Shown: positions 1 to 4,973 of the stretch, piece by piece | Layout: every line of letters begins with the position of its first letter | How positions within the stretch are numbered: the stretch's first letter is position 1 | Source: Chloroflexota bacterium | GTDB lineage: Bacteria > Chloroflexota > Anaerolineae > Promineifilales > Promineifilaceae | Length of the DNA stretch: 7,160 nucleotides | Assembly (NCBI GenBank): GCA_020353135.1 | Contig: CP070688.1 | Location: forward strand, 4,056,989-4,064,148 | Direction: 5' to 3' | The notes under the pieces: generated by a model | Databases searched by the model: none | Told to the model about the DNA's origin: nothing | The model's input: only the letters and a program-made list of their open reading frames with translations | Program-made: the position numbers and the translations under genes

Positions 1-752
1 CGGGCGCGCATCTGGAGCACGTTCTGCTTCATGGAGGTGGCCAGGTTGCTGGTCAGGGTGTTTTTGTAAGCCAGGTAGGCGTCTGTGTAGCTGTTGTAGG
101 CGGTCTGCCTGGCCGGGCGATCGGCGCCGGCCAGGATCTCTTCAAAAACGCCCTGGGCCACCGGCAATTCCTGGCCATCGGCGTTGACAGCCGGGACGAA
201 GGCGAAGTCGGCCTCGGTCATCATGGAGAAGGTGTCGTAGGTGCCGGAAAAAGGATCGCCGATCAGGCCTAGCAGCTCTTCGATCTCGGCCGATCGGACG
301 TGGGCCTGGCGGCGGAAGAGATCCTCAAAATAGTGGCCGTAGATGGCCAGGCCTGCCTCTGTTTCGGCCCAGGCCTTGAGGGTCTCCTGACCGATAGCCA
401 ATAACTCGGGATCTATGAAGGAGACGGCGGCCACGGCTTTGCTGTAGACGCCCTGGCCGCGGCCGGCCCGTTCGACGGCCGCCTGGTCCGTGCGATCCAC
501 GGAGGCGGCAAGAGCGGCGTAGACGTGGAGCTTGCTGACCCGCTCCAGCAGTTCGTAGACGGCGGTGAGCGCTTTGAGCAAGACGGCCGGCCCTTCGGCC
601 AGGCGACCCTGCCAGACGGATATTTTCTCGATCAGTTCCCCGGATGCGGCGACTTCGGTTTGCCAAGCGTCAATCGACTCGAATACGCTTTGCGCGTTCC
701 AGGTGTATTTGGGATCGACTTCGTCCCTTTTGGGGACGCGTTTTTCTTTCAT
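1..752 (-). CDS. pepF: Oligoendopeptidase F-like M3B metallopeptidase, N-terminal part
   Basis: The minus-strand frame from the ATG at 752-750 is open for 250 codons and runs off the left edge, so this is a 5' fragment; the family is usually about 600 residues. Family knowledge: PepF enzymes are cytoplasmic zinc oligopeptidases that cut short peptides. What is seen is the N-terminal, non-catalytic part: an opening with EVDPKYTWN near residues 11-19 (these enzymes typically begin with a D-x-x-Y-x-W-N/D element), then helical sequence with LHVYAALAASVDRTD (about 75-89), a FIDPELLAIG stretch (112-121), and HYFEDLFRRQAHVRS (140-154) before an EIEELLG helix, all characteristic of the M3B N-terminal domain. 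The HExxH zinc site lies outside the window. The start is supported by an AGGAG at 763-767, 10 nt before the ATG. It is transcribed divergently from the ParB-Usp gene. Another M3-family peptidase is the main alternative. Confidence 0.85.
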   Translation of the reverse strand, partial: MKEKRVPKRDEVDPKYTWNAQSVFESIDAWQTEVAASGELIEKISVWQGRLAEGPAVLLKALTAVYELLERVSKLHVYAALAASVDRTDQAAVERAGRGQGVYSKAVAAVSFIDPELLAIGQETLKAWAETEAGLAIYGHYFEDLFRRQAHVRSAEIEELLGLIGDPFSGTYDTFSMMTEADFAFVPAVNADGQELPVAQGVFEEILAGADRPARQTAYNSYTDAYLAYKNTLTSNLATSMKQNVLQMRA

Positions 753-781
753 GGTGATTTCGCTCCTGAAATGAGATACCG

Positions 782-809
782 GACACGGATTGACACGGAT
801 ATCACTGAT
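782..809. repeat. Short tandem repeat, GACACGGAT units
   Basis: GACACGGAT occurs at 782-790 and again at 792-800 (period 10), followed directly by a degenerate third unit, ATCACTGAT, at 801-809. It lies 30-57 nt upstream of the pepF start. From memory, similar ATCCGTGT-type strings occur as dispersed intergenic repeats in many environmental bacterial genomes, so this may be a remnant of one. That link is inferred and needs a genome-wide search. Confidence 0.55.
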
Positions 810-848
810 AAAGGACAGGAATTGCTCTCGCTGGCGGTTGCTCGAATG

Positions 849-883
849 GCGGCCGGCTGTTTCAGGCGTGTTCAGCCGGCCGC
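849..883. other. Perfect 11-bp stem-loop upstream of pepF
   Basis: The arm GCGGCCGGCTG (849-859) is exactly complementary to CAGCCGGCCGC (873-883), with a 13-nt loop at 860-872. It lies about 97 bp before the pepF start. There is no T-run on either side in either orientation, so it is not a standard intrinsic terminator. It could be an operator, a leader structure of the pepF transcript, or a structured intergenic repeat. Confidence 0.6.
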
Positions 884-1185
884 AGTATCATGTCAGCGCC
901 GAACAAGATACCCGGCCAAAAGCCAACGTGTTTCGATTATGGACAGGTTCGTGAAAATGGCACCGGAATGGTAGCACATAGATGGCTGCGGGGCTAAGCT
1001 TGCGCCAATCGCCAAGTATCGTATCCGCTGATTCTCTGACATGGATATTATCCTCGAGAGCGCGTACGTTCAACGGATATAGCCATGGGTCGCTTCAGTG
1101 ACGGACCGCCCTCGCCTACTGACTTTAAGAGCCTTCCAAAGGATATCCTGGGCTGGCAGGGCCCGTTCCTGTAGAATATAGACTT

Positions 1186-1216
1186 AGTTGACGATCAACT
1201 GCGGCCTGTTCATCAT
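1186..1216 (+). promoter_or_regulatory. Possible promoter with palindrome over the -35 box
   Basis: AGTTGACGATCAACT at 1186-1200 is a palindrome with 6-bp arms and a 3-nt centre. It contains TTGACG (1188-1193, 5/6 match to the sigma-70 -35 consensus), followed after 17 bp by CATCAT (1211-1216, only 4/6 to a -10). A repressor or activator site overlapping a promoter of the ParB-Usp gene is a reasonable reading, but the -10 is poor. TTGACGAT recurs at 1233-1240. Confidence 0.3.
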
Positions 1217-1240
1217 GGCCCTGATCGGATTCTTGACGAT

Positions 1241-1280
1241 GGCCCGGCGCGTCCTTGGGAAGAGGCGGATGCGCCGGGCC
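1241..1280 (+). other. Strong GC-rich leader hairpin before the ParB-Usp gene
   Basis: GGCCCGGCGC (1241-1250) pairs perfectly with GCGCCGGGCC (1271-1280). The helix continues inward with one G-U and three Watson-Crick pairs (1251-1254 with 1267-1270), giving a 14-pair stem closed by a 12-nt purine-rich loop (1255-1266). It ends 38 nt before the preferred ATG at 1319 and is not followed by a T-run, so it is more likely a 5' leader structure than a terminator. No plus-strand gene lies upstream for it to terminate. Confidence 0.65.
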
Positions 1281-1318
1281 GCTTCACATTTGATTTGGGT
1301 TGGGATAAAGTAGAGTCC

Positions 1319-3037
1319 ATGGTCGGCCCTATTGAAAGGTCAGCTCGAGATGATTTTCGGGAAGCCCGGCGCAAGGCGGCTGTCGAACAGGTCCTGGCCA
1401 ACCTGAGGGGCGAGTCCATCGCGCTCTTGAATTTCGGTGAAGTTAGCGAGGAGCTCAAGCCCACCGACATAGACGAGCTGGGCATGCAGGAGATCCCGCT
1501 AGATGCTATCGTGGGTAGCGTTGGTCGCTATCGGGATTTCACCCGTTCATTCTTGCCCAAAAGCGATGACGACCGCGAGCGCTGGCTGGGCGTGCAGACG
1601 CATGTCCGCCGCCATGGCCTGGAACCGATTAAGGTTTACAAGGTAGGCGACGCCTATTTCGTCATCGACGGCAATCACCGGGTATCGGTTGCCAGACAAC
1701 TTGGGGGTGTAACGATCCTGGCCACGGTCATTGAGGTCAAGACGCGCGTCCCGCTATCGGCCGGAGACAGCCCAGACGAGATCATAATCAAGGCCAGATA
1801 TGCGGACTTCCTGGAGAAGACCAACCTCGATCGACTGCGGCCGGAAGCCGATTTGATGATGGCCGTTCCCGCCCAGTATTCGTTTTTGCTGGAGCAGATC
1901 GATGCCCAACGTTATCGCCTGTCGCTCGATCCGAGCCGGGAAGAGGCGCCTTACGAAGAGGCGGTAACGTCATGGTATGATCGGGTTTACGCGCCCCTGG
2001 TGCAGTTGATCCGGGGCCAAGGGCTGGGGCATCATTTTCCTGAGTTGACCGAGACTGACCTGTACGTGCTGGTACTGAAGCGGCGGGCGGAGCTGCAGGC
2101 GTCGCTCGATTGGCCGGTGGACATGGTCGCCGTGGCCTCGGACCTCAAGCGGGAAAGGCGCGGTCGACCGAGCAAGGTGGGCGAACAGGTTCTGCAAGCG
2201 GTCACACCCGATGCGCTTGAGTCTGGTCCATCTGCCGGCCGCTGGCGTGAAGAGAGACTGGCCAAACGGCCAAGCGACACGCTTTTTTCCGATATCCTGG
2301 TGACCGGCCGCGGCGTCGAAGCCGACGTCAACATGATGCGCCACGCGGCTATCGTCGCCCGGCGCGAGGATGCTCGTTTGCTGGCCTTGCGGGTATTAAA
2401 AAAGGATGCGCACCACAGTAGTGATTGGTTGGTCGAACTACGTGACCTATTCCACGAGCAGTGTCGTGCACTGGGGGTTCGGGGCGAGTTCGCGGCCGAA
2501 ACCGGGCCGGTGGCGCCGACGATCGTTCGGCGAGCGGCCTGGGCCGATATGCTGGGCTTGAGCCTAGTGAAGCACACAGGCCCCAAGACGGCGACCGGGT
2601 TCGGCACCCGTTTCAATAAGATCTTGCAGCGAAGCCCGCGGCCGATATTGGTGGTGCCGGAAGTGGCGGACTCGGCTATGGATAGGGCTCTCCTGGCCTA
2701 TGATGGCAGCCCGAAGGCCGACGAGGCGCTGTACCTGGCGGCCTACATGGCCAGGAATTGGGGTGTTACGCTGGTCGTCGTTTCGGTCGGGGGCAAAAAA
2801 GCGGCTACGGCTCTTCAAAAGGCCCGCGACTACCTGTCGGCGCGAAATGCCGAGGTGGAGTTCGTCCAGAATGAAGGACCGGCCGATCGGGCCATCCTCA
2901 AGGCTGTCGAAGAGCAGCAAGCCGACATGATCGTCATGGGCGGTTTCGGCAACCGTTCGGCGCTACAGTTGGTGGTGGGCAGCACGGTGACGAAGATCTT
3001 GCGCACGGTCGAACAGCCGGTGTTTGTGTGTAGGTAG
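1319..3037 (+). CDS. ParB/Srx-like N-terminal domain fused to two universal stress protein (UspA) domains
   Basis: This is a 572-residue protein if read from the ATG at 1319; a TTG at 1295 would add 8 residues. I prefer the ATG because the helix SARDDFREARRK then starts close to the N terminus, although neither start has a strong Shine-Dalgarno. Residues about 57-142 resemble a ParB/sulfiredoxin-type domain: conserved IPLDAIVGSVGRYRDF, then YKVGDAYFVIDGNHRVSVARQLG with GNHR at 118-121. Residues about 143-320 are an unrecognised helical linker with a basic RGRP motif at 281-284. Residues about 322-447 are a degenerate UspA domain ending in PILVVP. Residues about 455-572 are a second UspA domain with LAYDGSPKADEA near its start and a complete G-2x-G-9x-G-S ATP-binding signature (G541, G544, G554, S555). 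Usp domains bind ATP and are stress-linked; the role of the fusion is unknown. It appears monocistronic, with a structured leader. Confidence 0.85.
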   Translation: MVGPIERSARDDFREARRKAAVEQVLANLRGESIALLNFGEVSEELKPTDIDELGMQEIPLDAIVGSVGRYRDFTRSFLPKSDDDRERWLGVQTHVRRHGLEPIKVYKVGDAYFVIDGNHRVSVARQLGGVTILATVIEVKTRVPLSAGDSPDEIIIKARYADFLEKTNLDRLRPEADLMMAVPAQYSFLLEQIDAQRYRLSLDPSREEAPYEEAVTSWYDRVYAPLVQLIRGQGLGHHFPELTETDLYVLVLKRRAELQASLDWPVDMVAVASDLKRERRGRPSKVGEQVLQAVTPDALESGPSAGRWREERLAKRPSDTLFSDILVTGRGVEADVNMMRHAAIVARREDARLLALRVLKKDAHHSSDWLVELRDLFHEQCRALGVRGEFAAETGPVAPTIVRRAAWADMLGLSLVKHTGPKTATGFGTRFNKILQRSPRPILVVPEVADSAMDRALLAYDGSPKADEALYLAAYMARNWGVTLVVVSVGGKKAATALQKARDYLSARNAEVEFVQNEGPADRAILKAVEEQQADMIVMGGFGNRSALQLVVGSTVTKILRTVEQPVFVCR

Positions 3038-3068
3038 CGGCGAGCGAATAGCTGCGAGCTGTCGGACA

Positions 3069-3096
3069 TCAGCCGTCAGCTTTCAGCTGACAGCAA
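3069..3096. repeat. Degenerate heptamer repeat (TCAGCYN)
   Basis: Three consecutive 7-bp units, TCAGCCG, TCAGCTT and TCAGCTG, fill 3069-3089. ACAGCAA (3090-3096) is a likely decayed fourth unit. The 7-bp phase resembles short-sequence repeats found between genes in several GC-rich environmental bacteria. It has no spacers and is not a CRISPR. Confidence 0.5.
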
Positions 3097-3102
3097 ACTT
3101 TT
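3075..3102 (+). terminator. Possible weak terminator of the ParB-Usp gene
   Basis: GTCAGCT (3075-3081) and AGCTGAC (3085-3091) form a 7-bp stem with a 3-nt loop, 38 nt after the stop codon. The only T-run, TTTT at 3099-3102, begins 8 nt after the stem, which is too far for a good intrinsic terminator. The hairpin may simply follow from the heptamer repeats it sits in. Confidence 0.3.
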
Positions 3103-3155
3103 CGTCGACTAACGGCCGGCCACCAGCAAACGGCAACCGATGGCCAGTCCCTGAA

Positions 3156-3181
3156 CCCCGGTCCCCAGCCCCCAAATCCCC
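3156..3181 (-). promoter_or_regulatory. Putative G-quadruplex motif on the minus strand
   Basis: The plus strand has C-runs at 3156-3159, 3163-3166, 3169-3173 and 3178-3181. The minus strand therefore reads G4, 4-nt loop, G5, 2-nt loop, G4, 3-nt loop, G4, which fits the standard four-run short-loop G-quadruplex pattern. It lies in the non-coding gap about 124 bp before the start of the adaptor operon, with the G-rich strand as template for that operon. Folding in vivo is not shown by sequence alone. Confidence 0.6.
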
Positions 3182-3203
3182 AATTCGCCACAAATTGCAT
3201 CTC

Positions 3204-3238
3204 TTCTGCACAACTTCTGCAGATCCGGATCCTAGAAT
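3204..3238 (+). promoter_or_regulatory. Candidate promoter region of the adaptor operon with a TTCTGCA direct repeat
   Basis: TTCTGCA occurs at 3204-3210 and 3215-3221, an 11-bp start-to-start spacing that would put both copies on the same DNA face. A TAGAAT -10-like hexamer (5/6) follows at 3233-3238, but no convincing -35 lies 16-18 bp before it. That arrangement would suit an activator-dependent promoter, but this is inference from short motifs. Confidence 0.25.
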
Positions 3239-3263
3239 CATCGTGAAACCCAGGATAAGGGTT

Positions 3264-3282
3264 GAAGGATGAAGGATGAAGG
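3264..3282 (+). repeat. GAAGGAT tandem repeat at the 5' end of the first adaptor gene
   Basis: GAAGGAT is repeated twice plus a partial third copy (3264-3282). It creates two ATG codons in different frames (3269 and 3276) and several Shine-Dalgarno-like GAAGG strings, which makes the true start of the adaptor gene uncertain. Confidence 0.7.
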
Positions 3283-3289
3283 CTATCTG

Positions 3290-3295
3290 AAGGAG
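3290..3295 (+). promoter_or_regulatory. Ribosome-binding site that favours the ATG at 3305
   Basis: AAGGAG at 3290-3295 stands 9 nt before the ATG at 3305. The upstream ATG at 3269 has only a weaker AAGGG at 3257-3261. With the 3305 start the protein opens with a short Lys/Arg stretch and then the membrane segment, as its downstream paralogue does. Confidence 0.6.
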
Positions 3296-3304
3296 TTATT
3301 GGAT

Positions 3305-4903
3305 ATGCAGAAGGAGAAATCTAGGCGTAAATATGCGGTTGTCGGCGGCGTTGTATTGTTGCTGGCGGCGGCCGTTTTGCTTCTGACGGGCATGAGGAAT
3401 CGTGAGGAGTCAGAAGCGCTGAGCGGGGAAACGGCCTCCGCTTTCATTGGCGACCTGTCGGCCCGGGCTACGGCCAGCGGCACGCTGCTGCCCAGTCGGT
3501 CATCAAGCCTGTCGACCGACATGCCTGGTCGCGTGGAGAAAGTCGCCGTGCAAGCTGGCGACCGGGTCCAGGCCGGCGACGAACTGGTCCGGCTGGAAAC
3601 AGACGACCTGGCCCTGAACGTCACTCAAAACGAGCAGAACCTCAAGTTGAAAGAGGCCAGCCTGGCCGATTTGCTGGCCGGCGCGGGCCAGGCTCAAATA
3701 GCTTCGGCCGAAGCGGCCGTGGCCAGCGCCCAGGCGCAACTGGACGATCTGCTCAGTGAGCCTAGCGCTGAAGAAATGGCGACCCTGGAAGCGGAGCTGA
3801 ATTCGGCCGAGGCCAATACCTGGTCTTCTTCGGCCCAGCTAAGACAGACTCAAAACGGGGTGAAAGCGGCCGACATCGCGGCGGCGGAAGCAGGCCTCGT
3901 TTCGGCCAGGGCCAACCTGACCTCGGTCGAGATCCAATACTCGCGCAATCCCAGCCCGGACGACATCCAGGCCAATACGGCGTTGGCCCAGGCCAGGCAA
4001 CAGGTTAACTCGGCCCAGGCTCAACTCGACGCCTTGTTGGCCGGACCAGACGCCAACCAATTGGGCAGCGCCCAGGCCGGCCTGTCCGCGGCGAAGGCAC
4101 AACAGGATGCGGCCGAAATCCGGTACAACCAGCAACTGAGCGGGCCCAATGCGGCGGAAGTGGCGGGCGCTGAAGCACAATTGGAACAGGCAAAGGCCAA
4201 CCTGGCAGAGTTAGCGGATGGCCCCACGGACGAGGAGATCGCCGCCGCCGAAGCTGAGGTGGCCCAGGCGCGAGTCAACCTGGCCGACGCCCAGGCGGCC
4301 CTGGAAACGGCGACGATTAAGGCGCCCTTCGCCGGCGTGGTGACGGCCGTGCACTATGCGGAGGGAGAATACGCCAGCGGCCCGACGGTATCGATGTTTG
4401 CCGACGACAGTCTGGAAGTGATCCTGGAAGTGGACGAAGCTGACATCGCCGCATTGCGGGTCGGACAGGCGGCGACGGTGTCGCTGGAAGCTTTTCCTAG
4501 CACGCCCTTGAACGGCGAGATCACGGTTATCGCTCCCAAGGCGGCCCAATCGCCGGGTAGCTCACTGGTCGTTTACGAGGTTCATCTGGCGTTGGACGAG
4601 ACGGCTTTGCCGCTGCGGTCCGGAATGACGGCCGATGCGGACCTCGTGGTCGCCAAGCGAGAGGACGTATTGCTGGTGCCGAACCAGGCCATCAATGCCG
4701 ACCGGGCGGCCGGGACCTACAGCGTGAACTTGATCGTGGGCGAGACGGTTGAAGAGACGCCGGTAATTATCGGCCAGCGCGACGGTCAGCACACTCAGAT
4801 CGTCGACGGACTCAACCCGGGCGATGAGTTGCTGATTGGCAACGAAATTCCAGTGGATTCGTCCATTCCAGAACCGGGCGACAGGGGCCCGTTCGGCGGC
4901 TAA
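3305..4903 (+). CDS. HlyD/MacA-family membrane-fusion (efflux adaptor) protein, first of two paralogues
   Basis: This is a 532-residue adaptor of a tripartite or MacAB-like exporter, anchored in the cytoplasmic membrane; an in-frame ATG at 3269 would give 544. Seen in order: a basic N terminus and one membrane segment (about 11-29); the first half of a biotinyl-lipoyl-like domain (GRVEKVAVQAGDRVQAGDELVRLE split by family norm, about 75-98); a very long Ala/Gln/Glu-rich helical hairpin (about 110-336); the second lipoyl half (ATIKAPFAGVVTAV, about 336-348); a beta-barrel (about 371-448); and a membrane-proximal region with VLLVPNQAIN. The hairpin carries seven GP/NP-type helix-break repeats whose anchor residues (132, 158, 191, 221, 253, 286, 312) are spaced almost symmetrically about the tip. 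There are no cysteines. It shares AEAAVASAQAQLDDLL and VPNQAINADRA with the next gene, so the pair looks like a tandem duplication. The cargo cannot be predicted. Confidence 0.88.
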   Translation: MQKEKSRRKYAVVGGVVLLLAAAVLLLTGMRNREESEALSGETASAFIGDLSARATASGTLLPSRSSSLSTDMPGRVEKVAVQAGDRVQAGDELVRLETDDLALNVTQNEQNLKLKEASLADLLAGAGQAQIASAEAAVASAQAQLDDLLSEPSAEEMATLEAELNSAEANTWSSSAQLRQTQNGVKAADIAAAEAGLVSARANLTSVEIQYSRNPSPDDIQANTALAQARQQVNSAQAQLDALLAGPDANQLGSAQAGLSAAKAQQDAAEIRYNQQLSGPNAAEVAGAEAQLEQAKANLAELADGPTDEEIAAAEAEVAQARVNLADAQAALETATIKAPFAGVVTAVHYAEGEYASGPTVSMFADDSLEVILEVDEADIAALRVGQAATVSLEAFPSTPLNGEITVIAPKAAQSPGSSLVVYEVHLALDETALPLRSGMTADADLVVAKREDVLLVPNQAINADRAAGTYSVNLIVGETVEETPVIIGQRDGQHTQIVDGLNPGDELLIGNEIPVDSSIPEPGDRGPFGG

Positions 4904-4973
4904 CCAGCATAACAGAAGAAATCGAAATCATTGAGTATATTACTATCACATAACTACAGTCGGAGATTTGGAT
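4904..4973. other. AT-rich spacer between the two adaptor genes
   Basis: The 70-bp gap has 46 A/T bases (about 66% AT) between two GC-rich genes. It contains TATATT (4936-4941, 5/6 to a -10) without a good -35. Its AT richness keeps the ribosome-binding site of the second adaptor unstructured and may allow an internal promoter, but I see no proof of one. Confidence 0.4.
4961..4965 (+). promoter_or_regulatory. Ribosome-binding site setting the second adaptor start at 4974
   Basis: GGAG within 4961-4965 lies 8 nt before the ATG at 4974. A TTG two codons upstream (4968) is in frame but lies only 2 nt from this site, too close to be the real start. Confidence 0.65.

Larger units (their letters stand above)
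753..1318. other. Divergent intergenic region (566 bp), no convincing gene
   Basis: This stretch separates two divergently transcribed genes and should hold both promoters. I see no protein-coding sequence in it. A 61-codon minus-strand ORF (888-1073) has no ribosome-binding site and no recognisable composition. What it does hold is listed separately: a short tandem repeat at 782-809, a perfect stem-loop at 849-883, a palindrome at 1186-1200 on a -35-like sequence, and a strong hairpin at 1241-1280. The ParB-Usp reading frame is also open upstream to 1175, just after a TAG at 1172-1174, but with no ATG or GTG in that extension. Confidence 0.7.
3038..3304. other. Intergenic region with low-complexity repeats before the export operon
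   Basis: This gap holds the 3' end signals of the ParB-Usp gene and the promoter region of the adaptor operon. It is rich in short repeats: TCAGCYN heptamers (3069-3089), four closely spaced C-runs (3156-3181), a TTCTGCA direct repeat (3204-3221) and GAAGGAT repeats (3264-3282). An 82-codon plus-strand ORF across it (3024-3272) is proline- and serine-rich, starts inside the previous gene and has no family features, so I do not call it a gene. Confidence 0.6.

Noticed and set aside
525..974. 149-codon plus-strand ORF overlapping the pepF start
   Set aside because: It is antisense to clear oligoendopeptidase sequence for half its length, runs into the repeat and hairpin region, and has no family-like composition or ribosome-binding site.
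888..1073. 61-codon minus-strand ORF in the divergent gap
   Set aside because: No Shine-Dalgarno, no recognisable motif, and the length is expected by chance in GC-rich DNA.
2032..2616. 194-codon minus-strand ORF inside the ParB-Usp gene
   Set aside because: Antisense shadow, rich in Arg and Ser as expected from the opposite strand of a GC-rich gene; the plus-strand frame has clear UspA features.
3069..3181. Possible CRISPR-like array
   Set aside because: The repeats are only 7 bp, contiguous and degenerate, with no spacers and no cas genes nearby.
3024..3272. 82-codon plus-strand ORF across the gap before the adaptors
   Set aside because: It starts inside the previous gene and its sequence is a reading of the C-rich repeats; Pro/Ser-rich low complexity without a family.
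3638..4312. Coiled-coil repeat of the first adaptor as a possible structural or phage tail-fibre protein
   Set aside because: The flanking split lipoyl halves, beta-barrel and N-terminal membrane anchor identify it as an HlyD/MacA adaptor hairpin.
4968..4970. TTG as start of the second adaptor
   Set aside because: It lies only 2 nt from the GGAG, while the ATG at 4974 has an 8-nt spacing and gives a natural MKKQNKK N terminus.
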